Positions 16,695-25,681 of a stretch of DNA of 64,000 nucleotides are shown here, piece by piece. Within the stretch, counting starts at the first letter, position 1; each line of letters starts with the position of its first letter. The notes under the pieces were generated by a model. The model was not told the DNA's origin. It did not search any database and worked only from the letters and a program-made list of their open reading frames with translations. The stretch lies in assembly GCA_963754285.1 (NCBI GenBank), contig CAVWFN010000007.1, positions 372,001-436,000 on the forward strand, given 5' to 3'. The position numbers and the translations under genes are program-made. The DNA comes from RYN-133 sp963754285 (GTDB taxonomy: Bacteria; Actinomycetota; Actinomycetes; Mycobacteriales; Jatrophihabitantaceae).

Positions 16695-17646
16695 GCCGGT
16701 CACCCCTGCGCAGGTATCCGTAGCCGAGCATCAGCGGGAACGTCAACGCGGACACAACCCGCCGCGCGCCGGGGTCGAACCCGCCGCGCCACGCGTCGTC
16801 GTGACGCAGGCGCACCTCACCCTGCTCGAAGCGCATCGGATTTCCCGCGACCTGGTGGCCGGCGGAGAGCGTCACTGTTTCGCCACGGATGAAGCCGTCG
16901 GTGCGAACGCTGCCGAGGCCGAGGAAGCGCGCGGCCTGCTCGACGACCGCCGCGGGGTGTCGCACCACGTCCTCGTACTCGACGCGGTGCACCGGTACCC
17001 CGGTTCGGCGCAACGCCATGAACGCCAGGTTGTGCGCGTCCCAGAGCAGCGCCGCCATCGACGGCGAGTACCGGTCCATCAGCGGCTTGTTCGACGCCTC
17101 GCCGGCCTCGGGGCGCGCCACTTCCTTACTCCATGAGTAGGCCACGCCGCGGCTGTCGCGGACGACGTGGAGCACTCGCATGTCGAGCCGTGCTCCTGCC
17201 CGCAGGGCGAAGGCGGTGGACGCGTTCTTGCTCGAGTCGGTCACGATCGGTGCGCCGCTGACCTGCTTGGCTGCCGCATAGACACGACGGAAGTAGTCGG
17301 CGTACTCACGCACAGCCGGGTTGCGCGCCGGATCGCGCAGCGCACGGATCGACGCCCGCATCCTGCGGAAGCGGTCGACCTCCGAGCCCAGGGCGAGCAC
17401 GCGGTCGACATCGACGCGCTGCCACCCGCCGAACGCGACCTGCCCGACCTCGGACCAGAACTCGCAGCGCGAGAACGGGTGACCACACCCGCACAATTCG
17501 TCGTCGACGATCCCGCGTCGCCACAGGTGCACGACCTCGCCGAGTGCGCACACTCCCGGCACCTCACCGACCAGCCGCTCCAGCAGCGTCGAGCCGCTGC
17601 GCCCGAAGCCGCCGATGAAGCAGACGTCGATCCCGTTCACCGTCAC
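16687..17646 (-). CDS. Sulfotransferase family protein
   Basis: 319 residues from GTG 17646 (or 317 from GTG 17640). CFIGGFGRSGSTLLERLVGE (~10-28) is the PAPS-binding loop and VLHVVRDSRGVAYSWSKE (~180-196) the 3'-phosphate segment. A Cys-containing stretch CGCGHPFSRC (~58-67) is typical of this actinobacterial subfamily. It is the third sulfotransferase of the locus, in a leftward operon with the GT2 gene and 20 bases after the cytidylyltransferase. Acceptor unknown. Confidence 0.87.
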   Translation of the reverse strand: MTVNGIDVCFIGGFGRSGSTLLERLVGEVPGVCALGEVVHLWRRGIVDDELCGCGHPFSRCEFWSEVGQVAFGGWQRVDVDRVLALGSEVDRFRRMRASIRALRDPARNPAVREYADYFRRVYAAAKQVSGAPIVTDSSKNASTAFALRAGARLDMRVLHVVRDSRGVAYSWSKEVARPEAGEASNKPLMDRYSPSMAALLWDAHNLAFMALRRTGVPVHRVEYEDVVRHPAAVVEQAARFLGLGSVRTDGFIRGETVTLSAGHQVAGNPMRFEQGEVRLRHDDAWRGGFDPGARRVVSALTFPLMLGYGYLRRGDRHG

Positions 17647-17666
17647 AAGATCCCAGACCGCGCCGG

Positions 17667-18059
17667 CTAGCGACGAATCTTCTCGATCACGACGGTTGTC
17701 GAGATCGCGGGCGTGCGGGGCAGGTAGACGACGCGGCACAGGTCGGACAGATAGTCGAAGCGGCCTTCCCAGTCGTCACCCATCACCAGCACGTCCGCCT
17801 TGTACTTCTGGATGTAGTCAGCCTTCTGCTCGAGGGACTCCTCGAGGAACACGTCGTCCACGCAACGCAACCCGCGCACGATCTCGCAGCGCTCGTACTC
17901 GCTGTACACCGGCTCGCGGCCCTTCTTCGCCACGTTCAGTGCGTCGGTCGAGACACCCACCGTCAGCGTGTCGGCGAGTTCGGCCGCCCGCTCGAGGATG
18001 CGCAGATGTCCGAGATGGAAAACATCGAACGTGCCGAACGTCAAGGCGTTGGTGGTCAT
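17667..18059 (-). CDS. tagD: Glycerol-3-phosphate cytidylyltransferase-like (TagD family)
   Basis: 130 residues from ATG 18059, with GGAG six bases upstream. Nucleotidyltransferase signatures: FGTFDVFHLGHLRIL (~9-23) with HLGH, VGVSTD (~36), KKGREPVYSEYER (~46-58), VMGDDWEGRFD (~92) and RTPAISTT (~115), the last corresponding to the RTxGISTT of TagD. The expected reaction is CTP + glycerol 3-phosphate to CDP-glycerol, which in Firmicutes feeds teichoic acids. No TagB/TagF polymerase is in the window, so a LicD-type transfer to the polysaccharide is more likely. Specificity for glycerol is inferred from family resemblance. Confidence 0.85.
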   Translation of the reverse strand: MTTNALTFGTFDVFHLGHLRILERAAELADTLTVGVSTDALNVAKKGREPVYSEYERCEIVRGLRCVDDVFLEESLEQKADYIQKYKADVLVMGDDWEGRFDYLSDLCRVVYLPRTPAISTTVVIEKIRR

Positions 18060-18077
18060 CACAGGCTCCAGGACTCG

Positions 18078-19610
18078 TCAACTCTTCGCATGGGCAGCGC
18101 GGCGGGTTCGGATCAGGCCGGTCAGCTCGAACGTCTCGCGCCAGCGAACAAGGCCGGCGAGGAACACACCGGAGCTGACGACGAGCGCGCAGAAGACAAC
18201 CAGTTCACTGTGTCCGGACAGGACCCAGGCGAATAACGGCACGATCAGGTAGCACAACGCAGTGAGGGCATAGGCGAGATAGGTGCTGCGGCCGAACGGA
18301 TGCAGCGCGAGATTTCTCCAGACGAGTGCGAGCGGCACGAGGTTGGAGCCGAAGATTCCCGCCATCCATCCGATTGCAGCTCCGACGATGCCGTACGGCG
18401 GGATCAGGATCAGATCGACGGCGACGTTCAGTCCGAGCGCGAGCGCGGTCGTCCACAGATTCCACGTCGTGCGTCCCGCCATGATGATGACCGTGTCGAC
18501 CACGCCGACACCGCTCGCCACGAGCATGGCCAGTGACAACAGGACGACGACGATCGTCCCGCTGTGGTACTTGCCGCCGAAGACCTTCAGATAGATCGGC
18601 GCGAGTGCGGCTGCCGTACCGAACAGCGGCCACTGGAGCAGCACGAGCCACGTCGTCGATACGCGGTACAGCGCTCGAGCGCGATCGAAGGCTCGCGTCG
18701 AGACTGCTTCGCTCATCCGCGGCTGTACCGCGGTGTTCACCGCCTGGTTGACGAACTGGCCGACCACCAGAAACCGGGTCGCCGCGGTATAGATGGCGGC
18801 ATCAGTCGGACCGCGCATCGCTGCGACGATGATGATGTCGAGACGCTGAAGGGCAAGCTGCGCCACGGTCGCTGCTGCGCGCGGAAGTGAGAATCGCCAG
18901 AACTCCGACAGCGTCGTGCGATCGCGTTCGGCGAGGAGTCGGTGTTCGCCCGACCGCCGCAACACTGCGCGAAGGGCGTAGATGCCGACGACGGCGGCAC
19001 CGATGTAGGGCACGGTCCAGGCGACACCGATACCGCCGTGCCAGCCGATCGCCACCGCCGCAAGGATCAGGATCAGCTGAACGCATGGTCGTGCGACCTT
19101 CTCGATGACGATCGTCGGCATCATCCGTCGGAAGCCGCGCGTCGCGGCCATGCACAGGTCGTAGACCACTGTGATCGGAAGGACGACGGCGAGCAGACGC
19201 AGTAGTCCTGCCGAGTGGGCGACCGGGTCCCCGAGCCCGTGTGCGATCGCTGGGGCGAAGGCGAACACGACAGCGCCCATCAGCACCGAGAGCGCCACGC
19301 AAGGTGTGAGCGCGGCTCTGATCGCCAACGGGATCCGCTCGCTCTGGTCGAGCGCCCGCCATCGCGCAATGAAGTACACCAGCCCGGTGTCGGCGCCCAA
19401 CCGTCCGATCACTTCGAGCAGCAGGAATACCGAGGTGGCCGCGAAGAAGTGGCCGGCCTCGGTCGCCGATCCCGAGCGCGCGATGAGAACCGCGACACCG
19501 AAGTTGGCAACCGCCGAGACCGCGGCGCCGAGCAGGTTTCCGAGACCGCCACGCGCGAGACCGCGATAGTTGCCGGTGGCCGGTTGCTCGGCCACGCGTG
19601 CATGCGTCAC
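18078..19610 (-). CDS. Wzx/MATE-type polysaccharide flippase
   Basis: About 510 residues from GTG 19610 (GGTGGA upstream); longer in-frame starts read into non-conserved Arg-rich sequence. About 12-14 hydrophobic segments in the Wzx/MurJ pattern, with NLLGAAVSAVANFGVAVLIA first and a loop EFWRFSLPRAAATVAQLALQ mid-protein. It would move the lipid-linked repeat unit across the membrane. It lies in the leftward operon between the glycosylphosphotransferase and the cytidylyltransferase (18 bases to the latter). Confidence 0.88.
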   Translation of the reverse strand: MTHARVAEQPATGNYRGLARGGLGNLLGAAVSAVANFGVAVLIARSGSATEAGHFFAATSVFLLLEVIGRLGADTGLVYFIARWRALDQSERIPLAIRAALTPCVALSVLMGAVVFAFAPAIAHGLGDPVAHSAGLLRLLAVVLPITVVYDLCMAATRGFRRMMPTIVIEKVARPCVQLILILAAVAIGWHGGIGVAWTVPYIGAAVVGIYALRAVLRRSGEHRLLAERDRTTLSEFWRFSLPRAAATVAQLALQRLDIIIVAAMRGPTDAAIYTAATRFLVVGQFVNQAVNTAVQPRMSEAVSTRAFDRARALYRVSTTWLVLLQWPLFGTAAALAPIYLKVFGGKYHSGTIVVVLLSLAMLVASGVGVVDTVIIMAGRTTWNLWTTALALGLNVAVDLILIPPYGIVGAAIGWMAGIFGSNLVPLALVWRNLALHPFGRSTYLAYALTALCYLIVPLFAWVLSGHSELVVFCALVVSSGVFLAGLVRWRETFELTGLIRTRRAAHAKS

Positions 19611-19816
19611 CGCGTCCACCTGTGCGCCCTGCTCGGGTATGCCCCGATGCCTGGCCGGCGTGGGGACATCACAACGACTCCGATCCGCAGACACGCTTGA
19701 CGACGCTCGCCCTGGTTCGGCGCGCGTAATGCTTGCCCGTCCACAGCCCAATCGGCATCTGCCCGTCAGACTTTACGGGGAACGGCCCGCCGAGGGCGTG
19801 CGTGACAGGCAAGCCG

Positions 19817-21436
19817 TCAGTAAGCGCCCTTTCGGCGAACCACGGCTCCGACCGTCTTGAGCAGCACGAGCAGGTCGAGTGACAGCGACCAGTTCTCGAC
19901 GTAGCGCAGGTCGATCCGCACCGACTCCTCCCAGGACAACTCGCTGCGGCCGCTGATCTGCCACAACCCGGTGATCCCCGGCTTGACCAGGAGCCGGCGC
20001 CGATCGTTGCCGGCGTACTGCTCGACCTCGGTCGGCAGCGGCGGCCGAGGGCCGACCAACGACATCGAACCGACAAGCACGTTGAACAGCTGCGGGAGCT
20101 CATCGAGCGAATACTGGCGCAGCAGCCTGCCGACGCGCGTCACGCGTGGATCTGCCTTGAGCTTGAACAGCGTCCCGCCGTCGACCTCGTTGAAGGCCAA
20201 CAACCCCGCCAGCTGATCCTCGGCATCATCGACCATCGAGCGGAACTTGACCATCCGGAACGGCTTGCCGTCCTTGCCGATGCGGGTCTGGAAGAACAGG
20301 GCAGGTCCACGGCTGCTCACGCGCACAGCCAGGCCGATCACGAGCAGCGCCGGCGCCAGTGCCACCAGCATCATCAGCGCGACCAGTCGGTCGAATCCGG
20401 ACTTGATCAGGCGGCGCAGGCCCTTGAACTCGGGCTCGGCGACGTACAGCAGCGGCAGCTCGCCGGCCTGCAGGATGCTCAGACGGCGTCCGGTGACCTC
20501 GGTGAGAGCCGGGAGAACAACCAGGTCGGTGTCGGTTCCTTCGAGCTGCCACGAGATCCAGCGCAGCCGGTCGCCGGTGATTTGGTTGTCGACCACGGCG
20601 ACGGTCGTCACACCGGTCGCGTTGACCGCTTCGCGGATCGAGTCGAGATTTCCGCACAGGGGAATCGCCCGCTCGTCCAGTTTCGTCACGGCGGCGTCCG
20701 TATCGCACTCACGACCGATCACACACGCCGCCCGCACACGCAATCCGTTGTGGGCGTTACGCATCAGCGTGTCGCTGAACGAGGCGACCGCGTCGGGAGC
20801 ACCCACCGCGAGCACCGGGATCAGCGCCGAACCGGCGCGGCGCCGGTGGTGCACGAACTTTCGCAGTCCGTAGCGCAGCACGCCGCCGAGCACCAACGTC
20901 ATCGGCAATGTGACAAGGACGAAGCCGCGCGGGAGATCTGAGTGTGCGGCGTAGGCGGCGAACGTGATCGCGGCGGTCAGCTGGAGGAACGCCTTGCCGA
21001 GGCGCTCGAACTCGGTCGCGCCGGCACCGAGCACTCGCACCTCGTACGCGCGGCTCAGGCCGGCGGCCGCGATCCAGGCGAAGGGGAACAGGATCAGCAG
21101 GACGATGGGAATCGGCTCGTAGCTACCGACCAGTGTGCCAAAGCGGATACCGAAGGCGATGAACATCGCGAGAATCGCGGCGGACATGTCGGTGAACACG
21201 GCTGCTGCCTGGTAGGCACCGCGCCACCGGGACTCGGGCTCGGCGGTCCAGGAAGGTTCGGCCGGCACCGTCTCCAGGGCGGCCACGTGCTCGGCGCTCG
21301 GCTGGGCGACGGCCTGCTCGGCCTCGGTGTCTTCGCGCGGCAGTGCGCGCTGATCGTCCACGGCTGCCGGCGCGGCCGGCGCTGTGTCGTGACGTATTTT
21401 GCCGGCGTCAGCGACTACCGGTGAGCCCCCGCTCAT
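19817..21436 (-). CDS. Polyprenyl glycosylphosphotransferase (WbaP/WcaJ type)
   Basis: 539 residues from ATG 21436, placed 7 bases after AGGGGGG. Five membrane segments in the first half (AVFTDMSAAILAMFIAFGI onward), a CoA-binding-like middle domain (~200-330), then the catalytic bacterial sugar-transferase domain: KSGFDRLVALMMLVALAPAL, FFQTRIGKDGKPFRMVKFRS, LDELPQLFNVLVGSMSLVGP, PGITGLWQISGRS. It transfers a hexose 1-phosphate from a UDP-sugar to undecaprenyl phosphate, the first committed step of the locus. GalE upstream could supply UDP-galactose or UDP-glucose. It heads the leftward operon after a 374-base leader. Confidence 0.92.
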   Translation of the reverse strand: MSGGSPVVADAGKIRHDTAPAAPAAVDDQRALPREDTEAEQAVAQPSAEHVAALETVPAEPSWTAEPESRWRGAYQAAAVFTDMSAAILAMFIAFGIRFGTLVGSYEPIPIVLLILFPFAWIAAAGLSRAYEVRVLGAGATEFERLGKAFLQLTAAITFAAYAAHSDLPRGFVLVTLPMTLVLGGVLRYGLRKFVHHRRRAGSALIPVLAVGAPDAVASFSDTLMRNAHNGLRVRAACVIGRECDTDAAVTKLDERAIPLCGNLDSIREAVNATGVTTVAVVDNQITGDRLRWISWQLEGTDTDLVVLPALTEVTGRRLSILQAGELPLLYVAEPEFKGLRRLIKSGFDRLVALMMLVALAPALLVIGLAVRVSSRGPALFFQTRIGKDGKPFRMVKFRSMVDDAEDQLAGLLAFNEVDGGTLFKLKADPRVTRVGRLLRQYSLDELPQLFNVLVGSMSLVGPRPPLPTEVEQYAGNDRRRLLVKPGITGLWQISGRSELSWEESVRIDLRYVENWSLSLDLLVLLKTVGAVVRRKGAY

Positions 21437-21810
21437 GATCATGCCCCCCTGCCAGCGCGTACACCTACGTACGCACGCTCCGCCCGCAGTGGCGGTGAGC
21501 CACGGCGTTACGGGGACACGAGTCTCATGGTCGACGCGGAGCACCCCCCGGTACACCGCTACATCGCCTCATACCTGCGATGCCGACTAGAGCAGAGCGA
21601 GCCGAACTAAACCTCTCGCTGAATCAGCGAGAGGCCTAAAGACGAGCCGTTCCACATCTCCCCGCCGTCGCGCTTGCCAGGGCTGATTCCCCAATCAGTG
21701 ATCCTGACGTCCTGCGACTTAACAACAGTTTCGCAGGAAATCATCGAAGCGCAAGCTGAGATGAAAAAAATGTCTGTCAGGGCAACTGTGATCCGTGCCG
21801 GCAGAGTCGA
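21437..21810. other. 374-base intergenic region with two inverted repeats
   Basis: Between galE and the glycosylphosphotransferase gene (both leftward). It contains CTGATT-CCCC-AATCAG (21683-21698), the long palindrome at 21612-21634 and, just after the galE stop, a run of seven T on the minus strand but no clear stem before it. The rest probably carries the promoter and leader of the exopolysaccharide operon. No convincing small gene seen. Confidence 0.5.
21612..21634. promoter_or_regulatory. 23-bp perfect inverted repeat, terminator or operator
   Basis: CCTCTCGCTGA-A-TCAGCGAGAGG, with 11-bp arms around one base (as RNA, a 9-bp stem with a GAATC loop). Read leftward it is followed by TTTAGTT, a weak T tract. 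It could end galE transcription, attenuate the downstream operon, or bind a dimeric regulator. Confidence 0.6.
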
Positions 21811-22779
21811 TCAGCTGCGGGTCTGCTCGAACCTGAAGGCGTCGGCGACCATGACGCGCAGGTCACGCGTCGGCGCCCATCCGAGCAGCTGCAGGGCCCG
21901 TTCGTTCGAGGCTATGAGCGTCGGCGGGTCGCCGGCGCGCCGCGGCGCTTCGGTCACCGGGACCGCACGCTCGGTCACCTCGGCGATGGTTGTCAGTACT
22001 TCACGTACCGAATATCCCGTGCCGCTGCCCAGATTGATCACGTCGTGTTTGCTCGGCTGCGCCGCGGTCAGGGCCGCCAGGTGCGCCTCGCCGAGATCGA
22101 CGACGTGCAGGTAGTCGCGCACACACGTGCCGTCCGGAGTGTCGTAGTCCGTGCCGAAAAGGCTCAGTTGGTCGCCTGAGCCCATCGCGGCCCTCAGCGC
22201 GTTCGGGATCAAGTGCGTCTCGGTCGCGTGCCGCTCGCCGTAGGACAGGCCCTCGACCGTGTGCAGCGCACCGGCCACATTGAAGTAGCGCAGGCTGATC
22301 GCCGCGAGGCCGTAGCCGGCGGCGTAGTCGGTCAGGGCGAGATCGATAGCCAGCTTGGTGGCGCCGTAGGGGCTCGTCGGTCGCGCAGGGGCGTCCTCGG
22401 TGATCGGTTGTTCTGCCACGACGCCATAGGTCGCCGCCGAGGACGAGAACACGAGGCGATCCACGCCGTAGGCGCGCAGCGAGTCGATCAGGGCGATCGT
22501 CCCGACGACGTTGTTGCGCCAATACAGCGACGGCTCCTGTGTCGACTCACCGACCAGGGACTTCGCGGCGAAGTGGATCGCCGCCTCGATCCCCCAGTCG
22601 CCCAGTCGACCGTCCAGGGCCGTGATGGGAATCTCGTGGAACTCGGCGCCTGGCGGGACGGCATCGGCGTGTCCGGTCGACAGGTCGTCGACGACGACCA
22701 CCTCGTTGCCGTCGGCCAGCAGTTGGGCGACGACCACACTGCCGATGTAACCGGCGCCGCCGGTGACGAGTACGCGCAT
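21811..22779 (-). CDS. galE: UDP-glucose 4-epimerase
   Basis: 322 residues, usual length. Rossmann NAD site VLVTGGAGYIGSVV at the start; VVVDDLSTGHADAVP; catalytic Ser region FSSSAATYG (~115); YxxxK as SPYGATKLAID (~142); the late DYLHVVDLGEAH is typical of GalE. It interconverts UDP-glucose and UDP-galactose in the cytoplasm, supplying donors for the neighbouring polysaccharide genes. The transcript is probably leaderless: TAGGGT lies six bases before the ATG. Only 18 bases separate it from the divergent ppc gene. Confidence 0.95.
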   Translation of the reverse strand: MRVLVTGGAGYIGSVVVAQLLADGNEVVVVDDLSTGHADAVPPGAEFHEIPITALDGRLGDWGIEAAIHFAAKSLVGESTQEPSLYWRNNVVGTIALIDSLRAYGVDRLVFSSSAATYGVVAEQPITEDAPARPTSPYGATKLAIDLALTDYAAGYGLAAISLRYFNVAGALHTVEGLSYGERHATETHLIPNALRAAMGSGDQLSLFGTDYDTPDGTCVRDYLHVVDLGEAHLAALTAAQPSKHDVINLGSGTGYSVREVLTTIAEVTERAVPVTEAPRRAGDPPTLIASNERALQLLGWAPTRDLRVMVADAFRFEQTRS

Positions 22780-22785
22780 TCAAAG

Positions 22786-22791
22786 ACCCTA
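22786..22791 (-). promoter_or_regulatory. -10 box for leaderless galE
   Basis: TAGGGT on the minus strand, exactly six bases before the galE ATG at 22779, the spacing expected when transcription starts at the A of ATG. Its -35 region would lie inside the start of ppc. Confidence 0.6.
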
Positions 22792-22797
22792 CCGAGC

Positions 22798-25626
22798 ATG
22801 CGCGAGGATGAATGGGTGCACGCCAGCCTCGACGCCCCGCTCGATCTGCCCGCCGACGCGCCGGGATCGGTCTCCGATGACGCCGAGTTGCGCGCCGACG
22901 TGCGGCGCGTCGCCGCGCTGCTCGGCGAATCGCTCGTGCGGCAGCAGGGTCAGCAGGCGCTCGACCTCGTCGAGCGCGTGCGCACGCTGACCAAACTCAG
23001 CAAGGAGCAACCAGACGTTCACCGCTCTGCAGCCGAACAAGCGCGCACGTTGCTCGCCCAGCTGCCGATCGACACGGCAGCGGTACTGGTCCGTGCGTTC
23101 GCCGACTATTTCCATCTGGCCAACGTCGCCGAGCAGGTGCACCGGGTGCGCCTGCTGCGTGACCGCCCGGCCGATGCCGGCTGGCTGGCGCGCGCGGTCG
23201 CCGCGGTCGCCGACGAGAAGGGTCCGGACGCGCTGAGCGCCGCCATCGACCGGCTGGCCGTCCGTCCGGTGTTCACCGCGCATCCGACCGAGGCGAGCCG
23301 ACGCTCGATCCTCACGAAGTTGCGTCGAGTGGCCGACGTCCTGGCAGTGCCGACCGCACCGGAGTCGACCGCCCGGCGGCGGCAGGACCGCGAGCTGGCC
23401 GAGGTCATCGATCTGATCTGGCAGACCGACGAGCTGCGCCAGACGCGACCGACCCCGCTCGACGAGGCTCGCAACGTCGTCTACTACCTGCGCGATCTGG
23501 TCGAGGCGACGCTGCCGGAACTCGTCGATGACCTGGCTAACGAGCTCGCGTTGCGCGGTGCGGACTTCGCCGTCGATGCCCGTCCGTTGAGCTTCGGCAC
23601 GTGGATCGGCGGCGACCGCGACGGCAACCCGAATGTGACCGCACAGGTCACCCGCGATGTGCTGCGGCTGCAGCATCACGTCGCCGCGCAAGCCATCACT
23701 CGTGCGGTGAACCTGCTCATCGCCGAGTTGTCGTCGTCGACCACGGTGGTCGCGGCGGCGCCCGAACTGATGACATCGCTCGAAGCCGATCTCGCCGTCC
23801 TCGACATCGACCCGCGCCTGATCGAGCTCAATGCCACCGAGCCCTATCGGCTCAAGCTGACGTGCATCAACGCGAAGATCACGAACACGCGGCGCCGCGT
23901 CGACGACGGGACGCCGCACGTTCCCGGTCGCGACTACCTCGGTACGGATCAGTTGCGTGCCGAGCTGGCGATGCTCGGCGATTCGCTGCGCGCCAACGCC
24001 GGCGAGCTCATCGCCGACGGACTGCTCGCCGGCGTGCAGCGCACCGTTGCTGTGTTCGGGCTGCATCTCGCGACGATGGACGTGCGCGAGCACGCCGACG
24101 CGCATCACCACGTGCTCGGACAACTCGTCGACCGCCTTGTCGAGGAAACCTGGCTCTACGCCGACGTCCCGCGCGACTACCGGATGCGATTGCTGTCCAA
24201 AGAGATGGCCTCGCGCAGGCCGCTGGCTTCCGTCCCGCCGCCGCTCGACGAAGCCGGCGCGAAGACGTTCGCGGTGTTCACCGAGATCCGGCGGGCGATC
24301 GAGACCTACGGACCGGAGGTCATCGAGAGCTACATCGTGTCGATGACACGCGGCGCCGACGACGTGTTCGCGGCGGTCGTGCTGGCGCGCGAGGCGGGCT
24401 TGGTCGACGTCCATGGAGCCGGACCGCAGGGCCGGCGCGAGCCGTTCGCGCAGATCGGGTTCGTGCCACTGCTCGAGACCGTCGACGAGTTGCGCCGCTC
24501 GGGCGAGGTGATCAGCGATCTGCTCTCCGACCCGACCTACCGGCTCGTCGTCAAGCTGCGCGGTGACGTGCAGGAGGTGATGCTCGGCTACTCCGACTCG
24601 AACAAAGAGGCAGGCATCACCACGTCGCAGTGGGAGATCCACAAGACCCAGCGCACGCTGCGCGACATCGCTGCGCGACACGGGGTACGGCTGCGGCTGT
24701 TCCACGGACGCGGCGGCACTGTCGGCCGCGGTGGTGGGCCGACCTACGACTCGATCCTGGCCCAGCCGTGGGGCGTGCTGGACGGCGAGATCAAGTTCAC
24801 CGAGCAGGGCGAGGTCATCTCCGACAAATACGCGCTGCCCGAACTCGCTCGGGAGAATCTCGAGCTCACCGTGGCCGCGACACTTCAGGCTTCGGTACTG
24901 CACAAGGCGCCGCGGCAGTCCGAACAACAGCTCGCCACGTGGGATGCGTGCATGGAGAAGGTGTCCGACGCCGCCTTCGCTGCCTACCGCGCGCTGATCG
25001 ACGACGACCAGTTGCCCGACTACTTCCTTGCGTCCACCCCGGTCGAGCAATTGGGTTCGTTGAACATCGGCTCGCGTCCGTCGCGGCGCCCGTCCTCGGG
25101 CGGGGGGATCGGTGGGCTGCGGGCGATCCCATGGGTCTTCGGCTGGACGCAGTCGCGCCAGATCGTGCCCGGCTGGTTCGGCGTCGGGTCGGGATTGGCT
25201 GCCGCTCGCGAGGCCGGCCTGGGTGAGGTCTTGGCAGAGATGCACGACCAATGGCACTTCTTCCGGACGTTCGTGTCGAATGTCGAGATGACGCTCGCGA
25301 AGACCGATCTCGACATCGCCGAGCATTACGTGCAGACGCTCGTCCCCGAGCCGTTGCAGCGGTTGTTCGATGTCGTGCGTGCCGAACACGAGCGCACGGT
25401 GCACGAGGTTCTGCGCATCACCGGTGAGTCCGCGCTTCTCGACAATTCGCCGGTGCTGCAGAGGACATTCTCCGTGCGCGACGCGTACCTCGATCCGATC
25501 TCGTACCTGCAGGTCGAGTTGTTGCGCCGCGTTCGCGAGGACGCCGAGAACGTCTCGCAGGACTTGCGCCGCGCCCTGCTGTTGACGATCAACGGGGTCG
25601 CCGCGGGGCTCCGGAACACCGGCTGA
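22798..25626 (+). CDS. ppc: Phosphoenolpyruvate carboxylase
   Basis: 942 residues from ATG 22798; GTG 22816, with GAGG eight bases upstream, is an equally good start. Signature sites: VFTAHPTEASRRSIL (~155-170, catalytic His), GGDRDGNPNV (~270), GYSDSNKEAGI (~598-608), LFHGRGGTVGRGGGPTYDSI (~630-650) and the C-terminal LLTINGVAAGLRNTG. It adds bicarbonate to PEP to form oxaloacetate, refilling the TCA cycle. Divergent from galE with an 18-base gap, so the two promoters overlap. The opposite strand also stays open for ~2.8 kb but shows no family signature. Confidence 0.97.
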   Translation: MREDEWVHASLDAPLDLPADAPGSVSDDAELRADVRRVAALLGESLVRQQGQQALDLVERVRTLTKLSKEQPDVHRSAAEQARTLLAQLPIDTAAVLVRAFADYFHLANVAEQVHRVRLLRDRPADAGWLARAVAAVADEKGPDALSAAIDRLAVRPVFTAHPTEASRRSILTKLRRVADVLAVPTAPESTARRRQDRELAEVIDLIWQTDELRQTRPTPLDEARNVVYYLRDLVEATLPELVDDLANELALRGADFAVDARPLSFGTWIGGDRDGNPNVTAQVTRDVLRLQHHVAAQAITRAVNLLIAELSSSTTVVAAAPELMTSLEADLAVLDIDPRLIELNATEPYRLKLTCINAKITNTRRRVDDGTPHVPGRDYLGTDQLRAELAMLGDSLRANAGELIADGLLAGVQRTVAVFGLHLATMDVREHADAHHHVLGQLVDRLVEETWLYADVPRDYRMRLLSKEMASRRPLASVPPPLDEAGAKTFAVFTEIRRAIETYGPEVIESYIVSMTRGADDVFAAVVLAREAGLVDVHGAGPQGRREPFAQIGFVPLLETVDELRRSGEVISDLLSDPTYRLVVKLRGDVQEVMLGYSDSNKEAGITTSQWEIHKTQRTLRDIAARHGVRLRLFHGRGGTVGRGGGPTYDSILAQPWGVLDGEIKFTEQGEVISDKYALPELARENLELTVAATLQASVLHKAPRQSEQQLATWDACMEKVSDAAFAAYRALIDDDQLPDYFLASTPVEQLGSLNIGSRPSRRPSSGGGIGGLRAIPWVFGWTQSRQIVPGWFGVGSGLAAAREAGLGEVLAEMHDQWHFFRTFVSNVEMTLAKTDLDIAEHYVQTLVPEPLQRLFDVVRAEHERTVHEVLRITGESALLDNSPVLQRTFSVRDAYLDPISYLQVELLRRVREDAENVSQDLRRALLLTINGVAAGLRNTG

Positions 25627-25669
25627 CGGTCGCGTCCGAAAACCGCCAGTCACTGTCGGTGCAGCGGTT

Positions 25670-25675
25670 TACCGT
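25670..25675 (+). promoter_or_regulatory. -10 box for leaderless ada-alkA
   Basis: TACCGT ends six bases before the GTG at 25682, matching the actinobacterial leaderless arrangement. No clear -35. Confidence 0.5.
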
Positions 25676-25681
25676 GGACGC

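Noticed and set aside
22789..25653. Open frame of about 950 codons antisense to ppc
   Set aside because: Codon-position GC in a high-GC gene keeps the opposite frame open; the translation is Arg/Asp/His-rich with no domain, while ppc has all its signatures.
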